Below are positions 49,545 through 59,776 of a DNA stretch of 64,000 nucleotides, piece after piece. The translations under genes were made by a program, and so were the position numbers. Source of the stretch: Candidatus Tectimicrobiota bacterium. Its GTDB lineage: Bacteria; Tectomicrobia; Entotheonellia; Entotheonellales; Entotheonellaceae. Below the pieces are notes generated by a model. It was not told the origin of the DNA, made no database searches, and saw only the letters and a program-made list of their open reading frames with translations. The stretch covers positions 117,183 to 181,182 of the forward strand of contig BPKO01000007.1 in the NCBI GenBank assembly GCA_026005175.1. The letters run 5' to 3'. Position 1 is the stretch's first letter; each line of letters opens with the position of its first letter.

Positions 49545-50468
49545 ATGCGCGCTGTACGGCAACGCCGGGTCAGACAGGGGATGCTGCTCGTGGCCGCCCT
49601 CTTGGGCATGGGGGTGTGTTTGCGCGGGCTGGCTTCCACCCTCCGCCTGGGCGATGCGCAGCGGCAGGGGCTCTTGCTCGTCCCTGCCCTTTCCCCCACC
49701 CTTGCTTGGGTCATGCTGGGCATCGTCTCGGCCTACGCGATCCTCACGGTTTTTCTCGGCCTGGGGCAACGGCGCCGGCGGCGGCAGCCCGAGGCAGAGC
49801 CGGAGCGGCGCCTTCCGCTGCGGTCCAGCTGGCAAGTGGCGTTGAGCCTGACGGTGTGGGGCGTGGCGCTGTGCTTTGGACTGGCATGGCTGCTGCGCCA
49901 CAATCCGCAGCTGCAACAGCTCATTACGGACTTGCATACGCGGCTTCTCGAGCTTCAGACGCTCTTGCACCGCAGTGGAGGGATGCTGGAGCGCCAGGTA
50001 CGCTCATCTCTTGCCGGCTATGCCCTTTTTCTGGCCGTCAGCGGCATTTACGGGGGTCTGGCGCTGCTGGCCTTGTGGGCGCTGCTTGAGGAATGGCGGC
50101 CGCAGAGGACAGGCCGCGTGGCCATCCCCCGCCGGCTGCGCCACGTGCAGCAGGCAGTAGCGGCAGGCCTGCAAGCCCTGCACCACATTGCCGATCCCCG
50201 GCAGGCAATTGTGGCTTGTTACGGCCGCCTGGAACACCTGCTCGTCGACTACGGCGTGCCGGTCTCCCAGACGCTGACGCCGCAGGAGTCAATGGACGTG
50301 GCCCTGCAAGGGCTCGACCTGCCGCAAGAGGCGCTCGCCGGCCTGGTAGAGCTCTTCGAGCTGGCGCGCTACAGCCTTCATCCCCTTGACGACACGGCGC
50401 GGCAGAGGGCTTTGGCTTACCTAGAGACGCTTCAGGCCGCGCTGACCCAGGAGGCGGCCAGTGGCTGA
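49545..50468 (+). CDS. DUF4129 domain membrane protein (second MoxR cluster)
   Basis: A 307-residue protein. Four transmembrane helices lie at about residues 10-30, 40-65, 95-115 and 155-175. The C-terminal DUF4129 domain reads DPRQAIVACYGRLEHLLVDY, then LTPQESMDVAL and a final LFELARYSLHPL. DUF4129 proteins often flank transglutaminase, DUF58 and MoxR genes; their biochemical role is unknown. I chose the ATG at 49545; an upstream TTG at 49506 is open but adds polar residues before the first helix. Confidence 0.72.
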   Translation: MRAVRQRRVRQGMLLVAALLGMGVCLRGLASTLRLGDAQRQGLLLVPALSPTLAWVMLGIVSAYAILTVFLGLGQRRRRRQPEAEPERRLPLRSSWQVALSLTVWGVALCFGLAWLLRHNPQLQQLITDLHTRLLELQTLLHRSGGMLERQVRSSLAGYALFLAVSGIYGGLALLALWALLEEWRPQRTGRVAIPRRLRHVQQAVAAGLQALHHIADPRQAIVACYGRLEHLLVDYGVPVSQTLTPQESMDVALQGLDLPQEALAGLVELFELARYSLHPLDDTARQRALAYLETLQAALTQEAASG

Positions 50469-50984
50469 GCGCCTGCCGATGCGGCTGCTGCGCGACCTCG
50501 GCATGCTGGCCTGCTATGCCCTGCTGTTGCTCCCCGTTTACTTTCTCCTCAACGCCTACTGGAAAAGCGTGCTGGAGCTGGTGCTCCTGTATGGAATCCT
50601 GGCCCTGCTCTGCTGGCGCTTGGGCTACCATGTCCGTCGCGTCATGCGGCGGCTGCCCGCCGAAATCCCGCCCTGGCAGCCGCTGCCTGTTGCCGAGACG
50701 CGCCCGCCGGCCGCCGGGTGCAGTGCCGTGGAGACCATCCGCAGCGTCGGCAAGGACCCCGTCTACCTGCAGGAGGTCTTCAAGCCGCGCCTGCGCCATC
50801 TGCTGGCTTATCGCCTCAGCGGGCGTGCCGACACGCCGTTTGAGGCCCTCGACGCCCGTCTTGCCCCGGCCCTCTTTGCTTTTTTGGCACAGCCCGAAGC
50901 GACGGGTCTGTGGGCTCGCTACGTGCACCGGAGGCGCCGCTTGCGCGCCGTGCTGGAGGCCCTCGCACGTCTAGAGGCCCTGTG

Positions 50985-50985
<1 letters not shown>
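50461..50985 (+). CDS. Membrane protein of the second MoxR cluster, unknown
   Basis: A 174-residue protein with two N-terminal transmembrane helices ([20 protein letters not shown] and [15 protein letters not shown]) and a cytoplasmic helical tail of about 110 residues. No family is recognised. A GTG start preceded by AGGAGGC overlaps the DUF4129 gene by 8 bases, and its stop overlaps the next ATG, so it belongs to this operon. Confidence 0.6.
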
Positions 50986-51941
<956 letters not shown>

Positions 51942-51955
<14 letters not shown>

Positions 51956-53202
51956 CGCAGCGCAGAATTACTACTACTTCGGGCTGCTCCTGGCGGGACT
52001 GCTGCTGGCGACCATCAGCCGGCGGCTCGAGCCCCTGCTGGCGGTGGTGCCGCTGCTGGTGGCACTGGTGGTCGGCCGCCTGCCGCGCCAGGCGCCGCGC
52101 CTGCAGGTGGCGTGCACGGTGGCCCCCCAGCGCCTCTTTGAGGGCGACCGCCTCACGGTGCACCTCACGGTCACCGCCCAGACGCGGCTCCCGCCCACCG
52201 AACTCTGGCACCTGCTGCCGGCCGCAGCACAGGCCATCCCCCCGCGCAGCCGCTTTCTCTTCACCCTGGAGGCGGGCGAAACGCGCACGTTTACCCACGA
52301 GGTGACCTTTGCCCGTCGCGGCCGCTACACCTTGGGGCACCTCTACTGCCGCGTCCATCCGGGCCCGGATCTGCGCCCTTTTCTGGCCGAGTACCACTGC
52401 GAGCACGTCTGTACCGTCTACCCCCGCTTTCCTTCCCTGCCGCGGCCCCTGCCGCCCCGCCGCACCCACGCTTCTTTTGGCCACTACGTCTCGCGCACCG
52501 CGGGTGAAGGGCTGGAGTTTGCCGGCATCCGGGCCTACCAAGCCGGCGACCGCCTGCGCCGCGTGCACTGGCGCGCGTCGTCACGACGGCAGGCGCTGTA
52601 CGTCAACGACTACTACTGCGAGCGCAATGCCGACGTGGTCATCGTCCTCGACACCCTGGCCGACGCCGGCGTCCACGACCGCACCCTCGACGCGGCGGTG
52701 CGCACGGCGGCGGCGTTGGCCGTGCACTACCTTCATCACAAAGACCGGGTAGGGCTGATCACGTATGGCGGCATCTGCACTTGGGTGTCGCCAGGGCTGG
52801 GGCCAGCGGCAAGTGCACCGTATTCTTGAGGCGCTGGTGGAGGCCCGCCCGCACTTCAGCTACCTCACCAAAGACGTTACCCTTATTCCCCCGCGGGTGC
52901 TGCCGCCGCAGGCCCTGGTCCTGGTTGTCACTGCCCTGCTGGACCCGCGCATTGAAACAGCCCTGCACGACTTGCTGTCCCGGGCGTTTCAGCTGGTGCT
53001 GGTCGTCGTGCCGCCGCTGCACGCCCTGCAGGCCCTGCGCCGCCCGCAGCACCGCGAGGCCGCCATCCGCCTGTGGCGCTTAGAGACCGAGCTGCACCTG
53101 CACCCCTTCCGCCGCCTTGGCATTCCGGTGTTGCTGCTCGATCCCCAGGCGCCTGAGCATCTCCCTTTCCTGCTCTGGCGAGGTGCTCCATGGCCGCGCT
53201 GA
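51942..53202 (+). CDS. DUF58 domain membrane protein, one frameshift
   Basis: About 419 residues. Two N-terminal transmembrane helices ([28 protein letters not shown]) precede a beta-rich periplasmic-type domain and the DUF58 signature [19 protein letters not shown] near residue 203. A degenerate VWA domain follows ([12 protein letters not shown]). An extra C near 52797 moves the frame at WVSPGLG, continuing as [18 protein letters not shown]. The GTG start lies inside the moxR end. DUF58-MoxR pairs are conserved but poorly understood; envelope quality control or secretion is a reasonable guess. Confidence 0.82.
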
Positions 53203-53717
53203 CCCTGGCCCTGCGCCTCTGGGTGGGACTGCTGGCCCTCCTGTGGGCTGCTTATCCCTTGGTGTTTTCGCAGGCGCGAGGCATTGCCTTGCTGGCCGCC
53301 GTCACTGGTGCGTTCGCCTTTGTCGGCTGGCTGCTGGAAACGCCCCTGCTGGTGGTGTGGGGGGGCGGACTGGGACTGGGCAACTTCACCCTAGCGCTGG
53401 TGCTTACCGGCCAGCCGCTGCGGCTGTGGGCAGGGCTTGGCGCCGGACTGCTCCTGCTTGCGCTCGTGGACGGCACCCACCGCCTGACGTACCTCAGCCG
53501 GTGTCACTTTGCCCCGCGCGTGCTCTGGCCACTGTACCGTTCTTTTGCCTGGCTCAGCGCCCTTTCCCTGCTCTGCGATCTCGGCATTGGCCTGCTGGTG
53601 CTGCTCTCCCCTCGCTCCGCCGCGCCGGCTGACGCTGGCCTGGTCACCGTCCTGGGGGCTTGCCTGCTGGTGAGCGGCCTCGCCGCCTTCCTGTCAGCCA
53701 CTGACGACGATGCCTAA
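53190..53717 (+). CDS. Hydrophobic membrane protein ending the second MoxR cluster
   Basis: A 175-residue protein with about five transmembrane helices, for example LRLWVGLLALLWAAYPLVF and FAWLSALSLLCDLGIGLLVL. No family recognised. It overlaps the DUF58 gene by 13 bases and shares the strand, so it is the last member of the operon. An acidic tail ends it (SATDDDA). Confidence 0.6.
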   Translation: MAALTLALRLWVGLLALLWAAYPLVFSQARGIALLAAVTGAFAFVGWLLETPLLVVWGGGLGLGNFTLALVLTGQPLRLWAGLGAGLLLLALVDGTHRLTYLSRCHFAPRVLWPLYRSFAWLSALSLLCDLGIGLLVLLSPRSAAPADAGLVTVLGACLLVSGLAAFLSATDDDA

Positions 53718-53745
53718 GCACCCATGGCACTGCCTGCGGGAACCC

Positions 53746-54901
53746 TCAGAAGTCGGGATGCCCAGGGCGAAAGACGCGGCGCAGGAAAGCGATGGCCTGC
53801 ACCTGCCCGTGGCCGTCAAGATGTACCTCAAGGTCAAACCAGCTGCGCTGGCGTCCCGGAACCACAAACCGCAAGTCATAGTAGCGAACGACTTGCCGCG
53901 TGCCCTGCGACTGCCATTCGACAACCGGAAAGCGCGCAAAATCCAGAAATACGCGGACCAGACGGTACTCGTTGAGCCGCGATACGAGGTGGTGGTCCAA
54001 CCCCTTGGCAATGAAGCGCGGGGGAGTACGGGTCGAGGACAGCAGGCGAACGTCTCCCACCACGTACCCCGTGGGCGTTTCGGCAATGCCGCGCCAGCGC
54101 AGGGGACCGCCGCCGGGCACCGGAAGGGCCGCTACGCGCTGGATCTCGACGGGAGGCAAGGCCGCGGCAAAGCGCTCTCGAGCTATGGCGTGCGCCCCGA
54201 GACACATGGCCACGTAAGCCGCCACGGCAACCAGGGCCGCAGCGGGCCACACGCCAAGCGTACGGTGCCGGCCAGTGCCGCCCCAGCCTGGCCACGATAC
54301 CGACCACGGCCGCCGCCGCGGCTAAGTGGGCGGCGACGCTGCGCACCAGCAGCCGCAGCAGGGGCGGCAAAGCCAGGAAGGACTCGCCCAGCCACAGGCC
54401 TATTCCCACCAGGAACCACAGAACGCTCAAACGGCCATAGCGTCTCTGCCGCTGCTGGCGAAGCATGCGCACCAGGAGCAGAGCCGTAAGCAGCAAGCCG
54501 GTAAAGGTGAGGTCGATGATAAAAATGGCATCGGCGGTATCGCGCCGCGCCGTAAACGGCAACCAGAGCTGAGTTCCGTAGGCGGTGAGGTAATCCATGG
54601 CGAGATGCAGCACCACGCCCAGATAAACCAGGGCCACCAAGTGCCAGTAGTGACGGTAGCGTAGCACCCGATAAAGGACGGCCGCACCCAGGAGGGCCAA
54701 CCCCAGACCGCCGACAAACGCGTGGGTCATGCCCCGGTGGTGTTGCAAGGCGGTGACAGGTCCCGCAAGATCGAAGAGAACATCGAGGTCGGGAAGCTCG
54801 GCGCCCAGCACCAGCGCGACCGTCGCTGCGTTGCCGCAGCGCTGTCGCCAGCCGGCGTGCGCCAGCAAAGCGCCGGCCAGTCCGTGGGTGAGGTTGTCCA
54901 T
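53746..54901 (-). CDS. YdjM/DUF457-type membrane metal-dependent hydrolase, one frameshift
   Basis: About 384 residues. The N terminus MDNLTHGLAGALLAHAGW has the family's early His, ELPDLDVLFDL near residue 38 and LQHHRGMTHAFVGGL near 55 hold the conserved His/Asp cluster, and HLAMDYLTAYGTQLWLPF near 100 the last. Several transmembrane helices follow, then a C-terminal soluble domain. An extra base near 54290 breaks the frame inside the last helix. The activity of this family is predicted from the metal motif only. The start is the ATG at 54901, 30 bases after the zinc-ribbon gene. Confidence 0.75.
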
Positions 54902-54925
54902 TGGCGCGCCTCGTTTGTCCCGTGC

Positions 54926-54953
54926 CGGGGCTCAACGGAACCACGGAGCCCCG
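54926..54953. repeat. Hairpin at the end of the small zinc-ribbon gene
   Basis: CGGGGCTC and GAGCCCCG form a perfect 8-bp stem with a 12-base loop. It spans the zinc-ribbon stop codon and could attenuate transcription into the YdjM-like gene. Confidence 0.4.
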
Positions 54954-55072
54954 CAGAATTTACAGCGGCTCTGCCCTCTGCGTTTCTGAACCCGCTGGCG
55001 CCGCTGGCAACGCGGGCAGCGACGCCAGCGGCGCCAGATCACACCCAGGATTGCCCATAAAAGAGGGCTCAT
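54932..55072 (-). CDS. Very small zinc-ribbon protein
   Basis: A 46-residue protein: a short hydrophobic N terminus (MSPLLWAILGVIW) followed by a basic region with two CxxC pairs, RCPRCQ near residue 19 and CKFCG near 38. The ATG at 55072 has GAGGTG 6 bases upstream. Function is unknown; the basic ribbon suggests RNA or DNA contact. It lies just upstream of the YdjM-like gene on the same strand. Confidence 0.5.
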   Translation of the reverse strand: MSPLLWAILGVIWRRWRRCPRCQRRQRVQKRRGQSRCKFCGAPWFR

Positions 55073-55178
55073 GCATTCACCTCGCCGGGCAGGATTGCGG
55101 TAGATTTCCGGCAATTCAGAGGATATCATAGAGAAAAGCCACCCGGGGTGTCCATTGTTCTGGAGACCGGCAGCGGCC

Positions 55179-55697
55179 ATGGACCCGGCAGAAGAGCTGG
55201 TCACCATCGTGGATGAACACAACCGCGTTGTCGGGGTGGCGCCGCGGCGCGAAATGCGGGCGCGGCGCCTGCCCCATCGCAGCACGTACATTCTGGTCTT
55301 CAATCCCTGTGGGGAGCTGTACGTCCACCGGCGCACCCTGACCAAGGACATCTTTCCCGGCTATTACGACCCCGCGGTGGGCGGGGTGGTGCTGGCAGGT
55401 GAGAGCTACGAAGAAGGGGCCAGACGCGAGCTTGCCGAAGAGGTGGGAATTCGCGACGTGCCGCTCACCTGGCTCTTTACGTTTTATTTTGCCGACGCCC
55501 ATACTCGCGTCTGGGGCGGAGCGTTTTCCTGCGTCTACGATGGCCCCATTGTGCCGCAAGCCGAGGAGATTGCCAGCGGCGGGTTCCTGCCGCTACCCGA
55601 GGTGCTGGCGCTGGCCCGCACGCAGCCCTTTACCCCTGACGGCCGCTACCTCCTGTCGCGCTACCTGGCGGCGCATCCTGGCACCGCTCGGCAGTGA
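55179..55697 (+). CDS. Nudix hydrolase
   Basis: A 172-residue protein. The Nudix box starts at [17 protein letters not shown] near residue 68 and ends LAEEVGI, matching Gx5Ex7REUxEEx[21 protein letters not shown] and [20 protein letters not shown] at the N terminus resemble the YfcD/isopentenyl-diphosphate isomerase-like subgroup. It hydrolyses a nucleoside-diphosphate-type substrate not specified by sequence. I chose the ATG at 55179; an upstream TTG at 55155 is possible. The next gene overlaps its stop. Confidence 0.85.
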   Translation: MDPAEELVTIVDEHNRVVGVAPRREMRARRLPHRSTYILVFNPCGELYVHRRTLTKDIFPGYYDPAVGGVVLAGESYEEGARRELAEEVGIRDVPLTWLFTFYFADAHTRVWGGAFSCVYDGPIVPQAEEIASGGFLPLPEVLALARTQPFTPDGRYLLSRYLAAHPGTARQ

Positions 55698-56673
55698 CCG
55701 CCACTGCAAAGGCCGACGCCATGCTCGCCCTCTACTGGAACGGTCGGCGCCTGCTCCGCAAACGGACTTACCCGCGGCCTTCTCTTGCTCCCGACACGGC
55801 GCTGGTGCGGGTGCGGCTGGCCGGTATCTGCGCCACCGACTTGCAGATCTTTAAGGGATACATGGGCTTTCGTGGCGTGCCGGGGCACGAGTTCGTGGGC
55901 GAGGTAGAAGAAGGGCCCGCGGGCCCCTGGTGGGAAAGCGGGTGGTAGGGGAGATTAACTTTGCCTGCGGCCGCTGCCCTGCCTGCGCCCGGGGGCTGAG
56001 GCGCCACTGCCCGCAACGCCGCGTCATGGGGATCCTCAACGCCGACGGCAGCTTTGCCGAATACGTCGCCCTACCCACAGCCAACCTACACCTCGTGCCG
56101 GACAGCCTCAGCGACGAGGAAGCCGTGTTTACCGAACCCCTGGCCGCAGCCTTCGAGATCTTAGAACAAGTGCACCTGCAGCCGGCCGACACCGTGGTGG
56201 TCCTTGGCGACGGCAAACTCGGGTTGCTCTGCGCCCAGGTGCTGCGCCTCACCGGCGCTGCCGTGTGCGTGGTCGGCAAGCACCCACACAAGCTGGCTCT
56301 GGCACAACGGTTCGGCCTCACCACGGCACTGCTGCCATCCTGGTCGCCCCAGCCTGCCGACGTGGTGGTCGAGGCCACCGGCTCCACCAGCGGCCTCAAG
56401 CTGGCCATGGACATGGTGCGGCCACGCGGCACCCTGGTGCTGAAAAGCACGGTGGCCGAGCCCCACCACCTGGCGCTGGCGCCGCTGGTGATCCATGAAG
56501 TGACCGTGGTAGGCTCTCGCTGCGGCCCCTTCCCACCCGCCTTGCGCGCCCTGGCCCAGCGCCAGGTCATCGTTACTCCCCTGCTCGACGCCATTTACCC
56601 GCTTGCTGTCGGGGCCGACGCCATCGCTCACGCGGCCCGCCCCGGCGCCCTCAAAGTGTTGCTGCGGCCATGA
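55694..56673 (+). CDS. Zinc-dependent alcohol dehydrogenase family protein, one frameshift
   Basis: About 326 residues. The catalytic zinc site is visible as Cys in [14 protein letters not shown] and the His/Glu in [12 protein letters not shown], and the structural zinc site as [18 protein letters not shown]. The nucleotide-binding motif is [19 protein letters not shown] near 170. A base is missing from the C run near 55928, breaking the frame after EEGPAGP; text resumes [15 protein letters not shown]. The C terminus is a little short for the family. The GTG start overlaps the Nudix stop as GTGA. The substrate is unknown; a threonine/sorbitol dehydrogenase-like activity is possible. Confidence 0.82.
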
Positions 56674-56679
56674 GGCAAG

Positions 56680-57306
56680 TCATGCGTCCTCGCTGGAGAC
56701 CACGGCGATGTTCTCCGCCGGGTGTTCGGTGAAGCGCGGGCGCTTGATGTACGAACTGAAGCGGCTGATCAGCCACATTTCGGGCAGGATCTCGGCAATG
56801 AGCTTGCCCCCGCTGAAGACGCGCACGATCGAGCTCTCCGAGACCACTACCGCCACGGCGTCGGTCTGCTTGGTGATGGAAGCGGCTGCGATATGCCGGG
56901 TTCCCAGCCCCAGCAGGAGGTCGATCCCGGCAGAAGAGGCATCGAAGTAGCGCGTCGCCGACAGCACGACGCCATCGCCAGAGACGATGAAGCCGCCATC
57001 GAGCTGCGCCAGCTCTTTTACCGTCTCACGCAGGTTGGGATCGGTCAGGCGCTTCTTTTCCTTGGCGTGCCCGTAGAGGGGGTCGAGGATGAGACAGCGG
57101 CTGCGCTTTTCCACTTCGCGCTCGTCGCCCACCACAAACAGCGTGCCGATTTTGCGCCCTTCGCGGCCTTCACGGGCGATCTCGATGGCCAGCTCGAGGA
57201 CCTCGACCAAGACCTCCCGCCGCACCTTGGGGCTGTGCGGGATCTCCACGAAGAGATCACTGCTGTGCCCGTGGCCCCACGTCCATGGCCTCTGCTCTCG
57301 CACCAT
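56680..57306 (-). CDS. DisA_N-domain protein, probable diadenylate cyclase
   Basis: A 208-residue protein. The C-terminal two thirds match the DAC domain that makes c-di-AMP from two ATP: LAQLDGGFIVSGDGVVLSA (the DGA motif reads DGG), then LLGLGTRHIAAASITKQTDA (the RHR motif reads RHI) and VVVSESSIVRVFSGGKL. These variants resemble the archaeal-type DacZ branch, where GTRHxAAA is usual. The N-terminal part (VEVLELAIEIAREGREGRK, TLFVVGD) is the helical/Rossmann-like segment of that branch. No transmembrane helix. The ATG has GGGGACGCG upstream. Activity is inferred, not shown. Confidence 0.78.
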   Translation of the reverse strand: MVREQRPWTWGHGHSSDLFVEIPHSPKVRREVLVEVLELAIEIAREGREGRKIGTLFVVGDEREVEKRSRCLILDPLYGHAKEKKRLTDPNLRETVKELAQLDGGFIVSGDGVVLSATRYFDASSAGIDLLLGLGTRHIAAASITKQTDAVAVVVSESSIVRVFSGGKLIAEILPEMWLISRFSSYIKRPRFTEHPAENIAVVSSEDA

Positions 57307-57397
57307 ATCGCGTCCCCGCCTCTGAAACCCGCCTCTAATTTTACCCTACCCCTGCAACGGATACCGCTGCGTCGCTCGCCACCGCCCCGCCCGAGGG

Positions 57398-57426
57398 TTG
57401 TCTTTTCCCTTGACATGAGGTATAAC
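57398..57426 (+). promoter_or_regulatory. Putative rlpA promoter
   Basis: TTGTCT at 57398-57403 and TATAAC at 57421-57426 are separated by 17 bases; the leader is about 20 bases. A nearer TTGACA at 57410 is only 5 bases from the -10 box and cannot be its partner. Confidence 0.5.
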
Positions 57427-57453
57427 CCCAGAAGGCAAGCAAGAAGGAGCGGT

Positions 57454-58138
57454 ATGAGACGGAAAGCACGTCGTTTTCGGCGTCTCTGCGGCCGGGCGCT
57501 GCGGCCGGCGGTGAGCCTTCTGGTGCTGGGCGGGATGTTTGCCTGTGCCCCTGCACGGCCTGCGCCGCCTGCGGGGTCGCTGGGCCATCCGCGGGTGGAA
57601 TATGGGGTGGCCTCGTGGTACGGCAAGGACTTTCACGGGCGCCTGACGGCGAGTGGAGAAGTGTACAATATGTTCGCGCTGACCGCGGCACACCGGGAAG
57701 CTCCCCTTGGGGTACAGGCCCTGGTGACCAACCTCAGCAATGGCCGCACGGTGCGGGTGCGCATCAACGACCGCGGGCCTTTTGTTGAGGGCCGCCTCCT
57801 TGACCTCTCTTACGAGGCGGCCCGCCGGCTGGATATGCTGGAAGCAGGGCTGGCTCGCGTCAGGGTCGAGTTTCTCCCGGCCACCGCACCAAAGCCGGCG
57901 TTTGTGGTACAGGCCGGCGCCTACCAGCACCACGGCCGCGCCGTCCGCGTCCAGCAGACCCTGGCCGCTTACTATCCTCGGGTCTGGATTGCCCCCGTGC
58001 GGTACGAGCGACGCCTGCTTTACCGCGTGCAACTCGGGGTTTTCGACGAACGCCGCGCCGCCGAGCAGGCCCGCCCGCCGGGTGCGGGCGCTGGGCTACG
58101 AGGCGGGCATCATTCCCTTGCTGGCCGCCACCCCCTAG
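57454..58138 (+). CDS. rlpA: RlpA-family lipoprotein with SPOR domain, one frameshift
   Basis: About 227 residues. A basic signal peptide has a hydrophobic core and a lipobox-like GMFAC near residue 30. The double-psi beta-barrel has VASWYGKDFHGRLTASGE near 53 and the catalytic-type VRINDRGPFVEGRLLDLS near 105. The C-terminal SPOR domain (FVVQAGAYQHHGRAVRVQQ, VQLGVFDERRAAEQA) binds stripped septal glycan. RlpA proteins cleave peptidoglycan at division septa in some bacteria. An extra C near 58078 breaks the frame after EQAR, continuing RRVRALGYEAGIIPLLA to a stop at 58138. The ATG has AAGGAGCG upstream. Confidence 0.83.
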
Positions 58139-58164
58139 GCAGCGGCAGGGTATGGGCCTGCGCC

Positions 58165-58960
58165 TCAGTCTGCCTTTCCCAAGAGGTGGCGGATGTCAAA
58201 CGGCGAGGTGAGGCTCAAGCCGCCATCGACGGTGATCGTCTGGCCGCAGATCCAGGCGGCATCGTCAGAACAGAGAAAGGCGACGACGCCGGCAATGTCT
58301 TCCGGCGTCCCCACCCGCCGAAGCGGCGTGTAGGTGACGATGTTCTGGGCCAGCACGCGGAACACCCGTTCGCCAAAGACGTGGGCGGAATCGGTGTCGA
58401 CAAAGCCGGGGTTGACGCCGTTGACGCGGATGCCCCGCGCGGCCAGCTCGCAGGCGAGGTAGGCGGTCAGCACTTCCAGCGCGCCCTTGGCAGCGGCCAG
58501 GGCCCCGTGCAGCGGGATGTAGCGGTGGGCGTCGATGCCCGACACGGTGACAATTTTGCCTGCCCGCCCCTGCATGAGCTCTGCGGCCAACTGCACGGCC
58601 CGCACAAAAGACTTAAGGGTAATGGCCAGCGTTTTTTCCAGGTGGTGCGCTTGCAGCTCGAGAAGGGGCTTGAAGGCTGTGGCGGCGGCATTGGCGACGA
58701 AAATGTCGAGCGCGCCAAAGACCTCGCCGATGCGGGCAAACAGCGCCTCCACAGCCGGTTGCTCGCCCAAATCGGCCGGCACCACCAGGGCCCCGGCGGC
58801 CAAAGGCACGGATGGCTGCTGCTGTTTCTTCTGCTGCTGCCGCCTGCCGGCGGTAGTGCACGACCACATCGGCGCCTTCGCGCGCCAGCCGCAGAGCAAT
58901 GGCCCGCCCAATCCCCCGCGAACTGCCGGTGACCAGCGCCACCTGTCCGCAAAAGCGCAT
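58165..58960 (-). CDS. FabL-like short-chain dehydrogenase/reductase, one frameshift
   Basis: About 264 residues. The cofactor motif is [19 protein letters not shown] near residue 9, [16 protein letters not shown] near 85, [20 protein letters not shown] near 135, and the end [16 protein letters not shown] is typical. The overall pattern is nearest to the enoyl-ACP reductase FabL, which uses Tyr-x6-Lys. In this protein the lysine is present ([10 protein letters not shown]) but the Tyr position appears to be His (LHGALAAAK). An extra G near 58803 breaks the frame after AFGRR, continuing [15 protein letters not shown]. It lies 3 bases after the DUF309 stop. Confidence 0.78.
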
Positions 58961-58963
58961 GGC

Positions 58964-59761
58964 TCATTCCTCCACGGATTGGCCGAGCAAGCGCGGTATG
59001 GCCTGGGGCTCGAAGCGGTACGCCGCGGTGTCGGGGAGCGCGGCCAGCTGCTGGCGTAGGGCCTCCAGCCGCTGCACGAAGGGACCTATCGCCACCCCCC
59101 TTGTAGGGCGAGGGATAGCCAGCCAGCCGGCGCAGGCCGGTATGCAGGAGGGTAAGGGCGCCGCGCAGGTTATGGCTTTCGAGGTGGCGCATGGCCACCG
59201 CCACTTGGATCAGCCCTTGGTAAAACGCGCTGGCTGCGTCGCCACTGCGTCCCCATAGGGTCTCCAGGTACTCGTGACAGGCAAAATACAGGCCGGCGTC
59301 AAACAGCGCGGCGCCGCGCAGGAGCTCGAGCGGCACCGGCGTCTCTCGTACCCCATGCACCTGCAACGCCGCCTGCCACGTGCGCCGGGCGTAAGCGGCG
59401 ATCTCCTCGCGGTGCGGCTGCAAGGCGGTAGGAAGGCACACCGTCTGGGCGCCCCAGACCTCTAGGTCCTGCCAGGTTGCTTCTTGTGGCCACGTTGTCC
59501 CTGTGCTCTCTAGCCATTTCCCTTCGCGCAGCGTCCGCACCAGCGCCGTCGGCGCCAGCGGCTGGGGCCCCAGGGCGGCAAAGGCCACCGGCGTGGCACT
59601 TCTACCAGCTGCGCAAGCCGAAAGCCGGCCGAGGAGACGGGCAAGGTATAAGCTCTCAGCAGCCAGTAGGCCTGTACGGCGGGCTGCGGCTGCTGCACCG
59701 CGTGCACCGCCAGCGCTTCCAGCGCGTCGATGAGCGTATCGTACGTCCAAGGCGATGCCAT
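58964..59761 (-). CDS. DUF309 domain-containing protein, two frameshifts
   Basis: About 265 residues after correction. The DUF309 signature is FDAGLYFACHEYLETLWG with FYQGLIQVAVAMRHLESHN and GALTLLHTGLRRLAGYPSP, a helical fold of unknown biochemical role. The N-terminal 120 residues (from MASPWTYDTLIDALEALAVH) match nothing I recognise. A base is missing near 59610 and a G is extra in the run at 59098-59103, after which VAIGPFVQRLEALRQQLA runs to a stop at 58964. The stop is 3 bases from the start of the SDR gene. Confidence 0.68.
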
Positions 59762-59776
59762 GGCGTCGCGTAGCGG

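Noticed and set aside
57410..57426. TTGACA next to TATAAC before rlpA as a promoter pair
   Set aside because: The spacing is only 5 bases. TTGTCT at 57398 has the right distance instead.
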